From Clavulina sp. PMI_390 (lineage: Eukaryota; Basidiomycota; Agaricomycetes; Cantharellales; Hydnaceae): DNA of 64,000 nucleotides. This document shows, one piece after another, positions 46,945 to 56,600 of the stretch. The stretch is from contig WIDE01000015.1 in NCBI GenBank assembly GCA_015039315.1, positions 1 through 64,000 on the forward strand, read 5' to 3'. Numbering within the stretch: the stretch's first letter is position 1; each line of letters starts with the position of its first letter. Both the position numbers and the translations under genes were made by a program. The notes under the pieces are model-generated. The model saw nothing but the letters and a program-made list of their open reading frames with translations. It was not told the DNA's origin and did not search any database.

Positions 46945-49900
46945 TCAAGGCTTGAAGGCATTCCAGGCCTCGTTAAGAGCCCCAAACACCCCATTGGCAA
47001 TCATGCGCTGCTCCACAGTCGTGTTCATGGCACTTAGCTGTGGAGAAGTGGAGAAAAGAAACATTGCAGTCGTTAGGAGTCGGAAACGCAATCCAAAATG
47101 TACCGGGAATCAAGCAAAGAAGACAAGGAAATCCAGCAGAAACAAAAGCGAAGCGCCATCGATCATCCCAGCGAGCATCGTAGCAGCTTCGAGAGGAATA
47201 GCAACATCCGATGAACAAAAGTTCCCTCCCACACTGATTGATCAGAGTAGCAAGGAGCTTTCCAGGTGAATGGGAACAGAGAACAATTAAGGAGAAAAAA
47301 AATAGAATGCAGACGACGACGAGGATGGTGGAAGAACAGAAGCGATGAATCACAACTACTCACCTTGTCGGGATGGACTCTACCAATAGCTTTCATGTAC
47401 CGTATCTTGACTTGGTTTGGTGTTACTAGTTCATGTAGGCCCACCTTGACCCATCCCAGCTCAGGCCACAACACGTTCTCCAAGCTAGCGATCAACGCCC
47501 GCAAGTTGGTTTCCTTGCCCCCTTTCCACGCCAGGAGTTTGGTGTCCACAGAGTCCTTGAGCGCAATGCGCTGCACATCTTCTGATTCTTGCGTCTGAGC
47601 CGCCGCGCGCAATTTAGCGACGCCTTGAGAATCGTCTTGGTTCGATACAGAAGCAAGGTCATTTGCCAGTGAGGGTTTCGGTCGAGGCTTTGGTCTCGGC
47701 GGTGCAGATGCAGGAGTCGGCCTTGCAGACGCAGCAGCTCCTCCTCCACTCGACGACGCTGCACCCCCATTGGCCATCCGCCGACACCTCCCAGCGGCCC
47801 TCATAGCCTCTTCCTTCACCCTACCTGCCTCGCGCCAGTCGGCGCCAACAAGCCTTTCCCAATCGCCTCTGGCAGCATCCCATTTCTCCATACCCTCGTA
47901 AGCCTGAGCACGACGCTGCAACGCCTTGACATATGCGTCAGCAAAGTCGACAGATACAGTTTCCCCATCAATCATGAGTGGGGAGAGCGTGTCCTCCTTT
48001 GAAGGATGGAAGGCAGAGGAAGAGGAATAAGGCTCATCCACAATCCTCAACACCTTTGTGCAATCCTCGACCGCGCCTCGAGTATCTCCAGTCTTTGCTC
48101 TCGCTGCCGCTCTGTTGTTCATTAGTGGAACGAGCAGAATATGACCAGCAGGGAGAAGCGCGATCGCTGAAGAGTACGCTGCCTCAGCGTCGCCGTACGA
48201 ACCAAGCTTGAAGGCGCTCGTCCCTTTCTGGCGCTGTGACTGAGATTGGGATAGCGCGGAGGGGGAGGCTGATACGAGAGTGCGAGTGACCTTCTTAACT
48301 GGAGCAGGAGCAGGATTGGCGCGGGAAGAGGTAGAGGGACGAGAAGAGGAGGGAGTAGGAGCGGAGGATGAAGCAGGGGTGGCGTCTCTGCCGGGACGAC
48401 GACGGTGAGGGGAAATGTAGCCTCCTTGTTTCGAAGATGAAGATGACGGGATTGCAAGGCGCCCTGGCTCACCGCCACCGCCTCCCAAGAGGTCAGCCTC
48501 TTCCACCACAGCAGCCGCCGCTGATGATGGATTAGGAGACGGTCTTCGAGGCATGGCGGGTGCACGATCCCGAGAACGAGAAGAGGCTGTCGGATCCTCA
48601 GGACCCTCATCCATTCCATCGTCCTCATCTCGGAACCCGCCTCCGCGTCCCTCGTCGTGCTCGTCATCGATATCTTGTGCAGCCCATTTGGGCCTACTTG
48701 ATCTTCCATTCTCGGTCGAGCCACCCGCAGCACCAGCATTAGCGCGTCGCTCCTCGTACGCCTTTTGTAGCTGCGCCTTCCCAGAACTCCAAAATGCATT
48801 CGCCGTCTTGAACATATTCAAGCCCAATTCGCTCGCTTGGGATAGCACCTTGTCTGCTTGTTCGCGCAGCTGCTGCGTGGTCTCGCCACCCGGAACGGCT
48901 GACGGTTCCGACTCGCCCTGCGAAGGCCGCGTGCGCTGGCGATCAGACGGAGCGCCAGATGGCCGTTCTCCACCGCCACGTCGTCTTTGGCGTTGCCTCT
49001 CTCGTTCTGCTTCGCGACGCTCCCAAGCCGCTTCTTCATCGTCTTCATCAGCGAAGCGATCCTGGCGGCCATTCCCGTCACGCTGATCTCGCTGTTCGCG
49101 GGCATCTGCGGAGACAGCGTTTAATAGGGTATCAAGCGCAGCCTCGACGTCGAGCCCTGTATCGGTGGCTGCAAGAGCAACTCGAGCTTGCTGAGGCGAG
49201 AAGCCCATCTCGACGATTTGCCCAATGATATGGGGAGGTGGTGAGATGGCACGGGACACAGGAGTCCGACGCGAGGAAGGATCCGGTCGGTCATCGACGT
49301 TCAGGGCCTAGGAAGATTTGAATTGAAGTGGTCATGAGAGCAAAAGAAAGCATCGGTCAGTCAAGCACACCGCACACCGTCCGCTGGAGGATCCGCCAAG
49401 CAGCTCCCCAGGATGAGTCACTTACTATGGAACCTTGTCCATTACGACCACGAGCAGGTAATTGATCAACAGGCTTCGCGAGGTCACCAAGGATATCATC
49501 ATCATCGCTGTTGTTTCCTCCTAAGAGTCCTCCAGCATCACCATCTCCACCATATTCGCGCGACCCAAAATCGAAATCACCTGGTGAGCTGGAACGAGCG
49601 ATTTGCGGGTTGCTTCCGTTCTTGGCATTGTTAGGTGCAGCAGTAGGGGGTTGTGGTGCGGAAGATGAAGGGACGGAGTCTTCGAATGCACTAAATTCAA
49701 ACAAATCTGTGGCCTTCGTTGTTTGATGCCGCGCCGAAGATGTCGGTGCCTTGACCGTCGGTGATGCGAACGCATCAAGGTCATCCCACGGATCAGAGGA
49801 CAAGGATGCAGGTGGCGCAGCGCGCGCAGCAGCAGCGCCAGCGGCGCTACCGGGGCGGGAGGTTGGTTGAAGAATATCTAACGTCATGAGTGATGACGAG

Positions 49901-50499
49901 CCGAGACCCGTTGGTGGCGGCGGTGGTGCGCGGGCGCCATTCGTCCCACCTCCAGGAGCGGGAGGCAGATTAGGAGTCACGACGCGCGATCGAGGGTTGC
50001 TGGAGATTCCAGACTCGAATTGGTCCCAGAGCGCACCTTGCTCCTTCAATTGGGCCGATCGTTGGGTGGCAGCATCTTGTTGCTTCTGCACGATTTTGGC
50101 CTGTTGCTGGGCTAGTGATAGGGTACTTTGGTTAGCACTAGAGCCAGCACCCGGTGAGAAAAGGCTTCCGAAAGCATCTCCTCCTGATGATGATGACGAA
50201 GCCACGGCTCCGGGCGCAGGGCTCGGCGTTGACCCGCGACCTGGAGCTCCCAAAGAAGGAGCTAGCAATCCAGATTGACCAGAGTTTGATCTTGTGTAAT
50301 TCGCTTTAGATCCAGAAGTGGTAGATGCCAAAGCAGCAAACGAATCATAGGGTCTAGCTGCACCTCCATTCGAGGATGCGGTCGGCTGAAGAATTGGTGT
50401 CCCGGGCTTGCTGGCCAGGCCGTTGCCAAGGGTCTGAGGTGCAGTTTTGGGCTTGCTGGCTGTCGAGTCACCCCACATTAAATCTGAAAAGTCCGCCAT
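46945..50499 (-). CDS. swa2: auxilin/Swa2-like J-domain protein (UBA-TPR-J)
   Basis: Three exons: 49426-50499, 47364-49307 and 46945-47037; 1036 aa. The N-terminus (MADFSDLMW...) has short WDDLDAF and DPWDDL motifs of the clathrin/adaptor-binding kind. A UBA domain follows at ~385-420 (IIGQIVEMGFSPQQARVAL), then TPR-like helices at ~720-790 (GTSAFKLGSYGDAEAAY, NNRAAARAKTGDTRGAVEDC). The C-terminal J domain (~960-1036) has LGWVKVGLHELV, VKIRYMKAIGRVHPDK with the HPD motif, and after the last intron VFGALNEAWNAFKP. This is the architecture of yeast Swa2p, the Hsp70 co-chaperone that uncoats clathrin vesicles. The N-terminus is longer than in yeast. It is divergent from chs5 with 134 bp between start codons. 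Confidence 0.9.
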
Positions 50500-50633
50500 G
50501 GCGGGTTGGGTGCTAGTAGCAGGTGTCGATGTCGTTCTGGAAATCTCGATCAAGGGCGAGCGCAGGTGAAGCGTCCAAACAACCTCAAACACAGCCCGCA
50601 CACACCTTGTCGCTCGCGTCCTCGTCGTCAACA
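50500..50633. promoter_or_regulatory. putative bidirectional promoter (swa2-like / chs5-like)
   Basis: Only 134 bp separate the divergent start codons at 50499 (-) and 50634 (+). No TATA box is apparent. The reading frame of the auxilin gene stays open upstream to 50634, so its start could be placed further up; MADFSDL was chosen because the extension looks untranslated. Confidence 0.5.
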
Positions 50634-52241
50634 ATGTCGTCGGATACAGCAGACTCGTTCACCTTTACGGTGGGGAAACTAGGTTAGTGATGCATCTTTG
50701 TGATAAGACGATTTGAGCTGACCTCTCTTATTGCGCTGAATGCAGATGCTGGGATGGCGGTATGGAGGACTTTCACTTTATTATCTCTGAGTGGCAGTAC
50801 ACCCGTCCTGAATGCAGAAATGGTCTCTCTTAGATCCTCATTGGCGAACGCGCCCATCTCATCGAATTTCCCTCCATCCTGCTCCCGCCTGGCGTTTCAT
50901 CTGGATCCATCGTAAACATCGCTGTGCACCGAAATCTCTCAGAGGAGAAGCGTCAGCGGCAGGCGTTTTGGGATCTCCAAAATGACATTTTCTCTAGCTT
51001 TGGTGTTGACATGCCAAAAGCCCCCAAGCTCGAAGTGAGTTATTCCAGCTCCTCTTCCGTACCTTTGCATACCACAAATCCGCTGAACCGTGTTCGCAGG
51101 TACGAAATGTCACCCAAACGTCTATCACGCTCCAATGGCCCGCACTCGAGCTTGCTACTTCAAAACTAAGATCATTGGAAATATATCGCAACGGCGAACG
51201 ACTGGCGGCGATCCCTAACCCCATCCAAAACACTTCCACCAAGGTCTCTGGTCTTGACGTTCAGACAAAGTACACGTTTCACCTCGTGCTGCGAACAACA
51301 GCTGGTACATTCAACAGCAACACGATTGATGTCAAGACTCATGCTATGAGCGATACGTCGGGTATCTCAGTCTGCTTTGGCAATGTCCAGGACCCTGTCC
51401 TGCTTGAGCAAGCGAAGCTGGCGCTCGAGGAGATGAAGGCCAAATGGAGTGACAGGATTCAAATTGACACGACCCACTTTGTCTGCACGACTCCCGCGCC
51501 CACACCATCCGGCGCCACTGTTGCTGGTAATGCCAGTGTAGGGGCTGGCGTTGAGTACCAAAAGGCTCTTCAGCTTAGCATTCCAGTCGTTCAGCCTCAA
51601 TGGGTATTAGCCTGCTTGCAGGAAAAGAAGTACGTTGCATCGAACTATTCCGCCTCTCCTCTCCGTATTCGCTTCTAACAACTGTGATCTCGTGCTCTAG
51701 GATGGTACCTATCGCTTCCTTCTACCTTGGTGCGACGCCAAATGCTGCCATCTCAGCAGCCGCGTTCTCTCGCCCAAGGCCCCAATCCCAACCTCCCTCT
51801 CGCCAAAATTCGTCGTCCACCACCTCCCTGCCTTCCAACAGGAACCCCACCTCCACTCCTCCCGTATCACAAACAGCACACCCACTCCCTCCAACTCTGC
51901 CTGAAGAGGATAATGAGGATGACGACGAGATGGAGGAGCCGCGCGCACGCCAGCGGCCCGTATCGCTGGGCGCACAGCGTTCGCGGCGTACCGGGACAAT
52001 GGACCGCGCGTTCAAATTCCCTCCACCGCCCGTTTCGCCCATCCCCGATATCACGATCAACGGACTTCCAGCTCCCAAGTCACCCACCAGCCCAGAGGCT
52101 CGAACGACGAACATTCCTGACGAGGCGATCCGGCCAGTCGAGCTTCCGCCCCCGACGCCAGCCAAAAATGAGGTCCAGCAGTCAGGAGATGTGAGTGACG
52201 GAGAGGACGTCGGAGAGACGGAAGAGGTTGATCTGAGTTGA
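50634..52241 (+). CDS. chs5: exomer scaffold subunit Chs5-like
   Basis: Five exons: 50634-50682, 50746-50759 (14 nt), 50834-51034, 51100-51629 and 51701-52241; 444 aa, phases consistent. The N-terminal dimerisation region reads FTVGKLDAGMA then HLIEFPSILLPPGV. An FN3 domain (~90-175) contains TQTSITLQWPALEL, YRNGERLAAIPNP, and TKYTFHLVLRTTAGTF. A BRCT domain (~185-275) contains DTSGISVCFGNV, IQIDTTHFVCT, and PVVQPQWVLACLQEKK. This matches Chs5p, scaffold of the exomer coat that exports chitin synthase Chs3 and other cargo from the trans-Golgi to the plasma membrane. The acidic/Pro-rich tail is shorter than the Lys-rich tail of yeast Chs5. Proximity to the auxilin gene puts two clathrin/TGN transport genes under a shared promoter. 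Confidence 0.9.
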
Positions 52242-52508
52242 TGAAGAGAGTGGGCGTTATAAAAACGAATGAGCTCCCCGTGTGGGTGTTGGGACGAGAT
52301 TGGGGTGTATGTGAAAGAGTTGTGGTGGCACGGACTCATTAGTCTATTCTTATCGTGTTCGGATCTATTTGTTTAACCTAGCTTCTACGCACCCTCCAAC
52401 TTCGTCGCTCAATTTTTCATCTCTCTCCTCGCTGCTTTGTCCCCGCAGCTGCCTACCTCAGAAGAGCGTGAGATCGAACACCGTTCATGCACTGACAAGC
52501 AGCAGCAC

Positions 52509-53447
52509 ATGTCAGATAGTGATGACGAGGATGTTCTCAGCCCTCCTCCGGCCCTCTTAACAGCACCCCCCATCGAGGGCCTTTACTTCGATCCTCAGCT
52601 TCGCATTGAGCAGTCGTACGCCGATGAGCTTGTAAAATGCGTTCTGCCATACTTCCGCCATGGAGCGAATCAAGTGATGCTCTTCGGCAAAGGCACTCGT
52701 GCTGATCCTACTGAGACTTCTTCAACGGATCCTAGTAGCACGAATAGCGAGAACAGCTCCTCGGGACTCCCGGAATTCGTCCCAGAGCTCGTCGCAACAC
52801 TCTCGCGCATCCTGCATGGTCATATCCCCATTGAGACCTACAGACTACTCTTCCCAGCTACTCCAGATGAGCAGATCTATCCTGCACGCCAAGTTATTAT
52901 AAACTTGTACCACCCTGGAGAAGGGATCACACCTCATGTTGACCTTCTTCGGCGCTATGGGGATGGAATTATTGGACTGAGCCTCCTCTCTGGAACGGTC
53001 ATGTCCTTCACCCCAGCTTCCAGCGCCGAAATATCAGGCGCTACAGGGGGCTATACTGCGATGGAGTCTCCTCCGGCCCTTCCTCCCTCTGAAAAGCTGT
53101 CGAATGCCTCTCCAGACCCTACGACAGAATCGATGGCCCCATCACAGAAGCATCAACTCTACCTCCCTCCGCGGTCCATTCTTGTCATGGAGAAAGATGC
53201 ACGCTACTTGTGGAAACACGGTATCGCTGCACGAGAGCAAGACTTCATCGCAAACTCCACACTTCCGCCTGAAAGTGGCGCTGATAATCATGCTAAAGAC
53301 CAGGAGATAGAACAGGAGCTGGATGGTATGTGGGTTGATCGTCATCTTAGGATCAGTATCACCATTCGATGGATGCTACCTGGGGCAGAAATCGTGGGAG
53401 GCGAAGTGGAAGCCGATAGGAATGCAAATGCGGAACTAGCTGGATGA
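52509..53447 (+). CDS. AlkB-like 2-oxoglutarate/Fe(II)-dependent dioxygenase
   Basis: Single exon, 312 aa from MSDSDDEDVL; the frame is open to an upstream ATG at 52437. The double-stranded beta-helix core is visible: QVIINLYHPGEGITPHVD with the HxD iron ligands (H143, D145), then GIIGLSLLSGTVMSF, YLPPRSILVMEKDARYLWKH with the distal His (~H237), and RISITIRW with the 2-oxoglutarate-binding Arg. A low-complexity Ser/Pro insert (~165-215) sits between two strands. The arrangement fits AlkB homologs acting on alkylated nucleic acids or, for some members, on proteins; the substrate cannot be told from sequence. Confidence 0.85.
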   Translation: MSDSDDEDVLSPPPALLTAPPIEGLYFDPQLRIEQSYADELVKCVLPYFRHGANQVMLFGKGTRADPTETSSTDPSSTNSENSSSGLPEFVPELVATLSRILHGHIPIETYRLLFPATPDEQIYPARQVIINLYHPGEGITPHVDLLRRYGDGIIGLSLLSGTVMSFTPASSAEISGATGGYTAMESPPALPPSEKLSNASPDPTTESMAPSQKHQLYLPPRSILVMEKDARYLWKHGIAAREQDFIANSTLPPESGADNHAKDQEIEQELDGMWVDRHLRISITIRWMLPGAEIVGGEVEADRNANAELAG

Positions 53448-53663
53448 GCATGAGAGTCTTCTTGCTCTGTGATCCTCGATACCACACTGATCGCTCTAAT
53501 ACCATCCAAACTAAGGACCAAGAAAGCAATCCATTACTCGAATTTACAGCTTAGTACAAGGAATTTGTAAGGTATTGCTCAAGATATCAGCCGCCAAGAT
53601 AATTGAATATAATACGAGCGAGCAAGTTAACGCATCCTCAGTAACCGTACCAAGATGAACCAG

Positions 53664-56600
53664 CTACAGGCCAAGGTCGAGCTGCTGACTGAGCGTCAAC
53701 TGACTGCTCCCGGAAGCGCCTGAGCCTGAGGGAGCAACAGCTTCAGCTTCGGTGTCACTAATCACCTCAGCAGTTCCATTGGCATTACGACGAATGCCGA
53801 AAAGTTCGATCATGTCTAAGGAGAGTATTGCAAAAAATTGAGTCCACTGATGATCCTCTAGGTAAACTGTGGTACAATAAGCTGACCTTGCATACGAGCT
53901 TCTTTCTTCTGCCGTTGAGTCTCTTTGGCCTTCGTACCAGAGAAGGCTTGCTTGACAAGATCCTTTTTCTTCTCTTGAATCTCTAGCACACGACTTTCAA
54001 TCGTGTCATCCGCGATCACTGATAGGCCAACTCTTCAGTGTTTTCTTCACAATTTGCGATGATGAGAGTACATACTTTGGTAGACGTGAACCTTGCGCTT
54101 CTGCCCAATACGATTGCAGCGATCAATGGCTTGGGTCTCAATGCCTTCTTGCCACCAAGGATCCTGAGTCACGAATCATCGATTGTAGTCAGACAAGCTG
54201 GAGAGTTGTACAGGCCCCCAAAGGGACTTACCATCAGGTACACATTATTCGCCACTGTAAGCTGTAGTCCGAGAGCCCCGGCCTTGAGCGAGATGAGAAG
54301 CACCTTGGGGATGTCTCCCCCACCCAACCCGACATCATACGAATGGAGAAGGGCATCCCGGCGATCCGCGAAACTGATTACCTTCGCTTTGCCTTTTCCT
54401 TTTCCCTTCGCCTTCGCCTTCGCCTTCGCCTTGCCCTTTTGAGGACTAGGGGGTTCTGATTCTTCGTACACAGAGGCGTCATCGTAGCCTTCGTCCTCGT
54501 CATCTTCATGCTGAGGTTCGGCTGAAGGGTCATAGTCATCAGACCCCGAGGCACTCGTCGAGTTTTTCGCTCGTCCCCTGCGAGTTGGAATTGGCGGGAG
54601 TTCCATATCCTCATCATCACTCGGTAACGATGGGAGGTCAATGCTAGGCTTTGGCGGGTCAGGTAAGCTAGGTTTGCTATCATCGTCGCTGCTCAGTTCG
54701 GGTAGGAAGGAAGCGCGCGCAGCACGCCGTCTCCTCGGCGGAGGAATCTCGTCATCCTTGTACTTCTCTTCAAGACGATTCAGGAGGTCTTCGGTATCTA
54801 CTTTGGGCTCCATTTTTACAGCAACGGTGCGTCGACGCTTTGCTGGAGGCTGGGGGACCGGGGTGGCTGGCACTAAAGAAAGAAATGCCAAATCATGCTG
54901 TGAGTCATTTCGTGGTAGAAAGGGGGCAAACGCTTACCATCTGCCGACGAACCAGCAAGAGGTATATTGAATCGATCAATCACCGCTTGTCTCCTATGAG
55001 CGGACATGCTACCGTCAAACCGAACGAAAGGAATTCCTGCCTTCTCCAACTGTTCCGCAATCTTGCAGTTATAAAGAAAACCCGCAAGGATCCACATCAA
55101 AATGATGCCCACGAGTAAAAGAGAGTTCGGCTGAGCTGACCTTGTCCAGGAACGAAGTAAATTGAGAGAAAACTACAGATTTCTCATCATCTCTCGTGAG
55201 CTGGAGGTAACGGATGAGCGCATCGATCTTCGCAGAGGAGCCATTTCGAAGATTGTCTTCTGCATCTTGGTCGTCATCAATATCAACGCGAATCTGAGCC
55301 TGAGTAGAGTCCGTTGGTGGAAGTGCTTCGATCAAATCTCCGACTTGTATCTCACGACGATCCTAACAGCCCTCCCATTTAGCAAGCTACACAATCCACA
55401 AGACTAATAGCTTACCATAGGGCACTTTGGGTCCCGTTGAAGCACGGCGGTGATACACTCACGACAGAATGCATGAGCACATGGCGTGATCACTGCGTCA
55501 CGAAGAGCGTCGAAGCAAACGGGACATTCTTCATTGTCCTCCGTTACCTGAAAGAGCTTGTTCTGCAACTTCCTCCTCTCCTCTGCCGAAATGACAACAG
55601 AGGGGGTTGAGTGCGAATGAGAGCCCTCGGTCAGAGAATTCCTGAGCTCCTCCACATAAGTGCTTGGGACTAAACCAGGGTGCAAGATGAGTTGGCGCAT
55701 TCGAGTCAACATACTCAGGGCGTTCGCCGGAGCCTACACATCATGAGGTTGTAATCAAAAGTCATGTAAATCGAGAAAACACGATAAGTACCTGAATAGT
55801 TACGCTTCCATCCGCGCTTTGTATCTGGCGTAAGATTCCCTCTTGAGAGAGCCGACGAACCTCGTCGTACATTCTACGAGCCTCTGGATCCAGCTCAACG
55901 CGGATTGTCGTTATCTCAACCTGTACGACGATCAGTTCACGCCACGTTAACAAAGTTTGGGGGCTAACTTACACCAGGGAGCTTAACCAAAGGGTTGCCA
56001 TCAGAATCCTGCATTTCCTTGGTACGGCGCAAACACATGTGCACCATGAGGGCCTGCGTGGTTCGAGTAATACGAGACTTGTTAATCATAGTGAGGCAGA
56101 CACAATCATTTGGGTTATTACCTGCAAAAGATTCGCAGCGGCAGGGTCTCCTCTGTTGAGAGGGCGAATAAGAGCTCGATTGAAGTAGCCTAGGTCGTCC
56201 AGTGGAGCACAGATTCTGAGGAAGCTGAGAATTGCGCCAAGATCCTTGGGAGAATTGATCTAGAGCTATCAGTCAGACAAAAGCCTTCAAAAGCGTCTAT
56301 TGTTACCCACGATTGGCGTTCCACTAACGAGCTGGAAAAATGGTTGTGTAAGTGAAATGAGTCAGCTTCATATTTCTATGACATACCCATCGACGCTCGG
56401 CGTCCAAGGCCACGACCGCCTTGTGGATTTTGGTCTGGAAAAAGATGAGATTATTTCCAAGAGACTAGCATAGATGAGGTAAAACGTGCCGCAGGATTAC
56501 GAATGGTGTGACCTGCGGGAACAAAGTTGTGGCTCATCCAAGGTGGAGATGTTGGAACTTATTCGTTGCTTACCTTCGTCAAGGATGACACGCTGATGGG

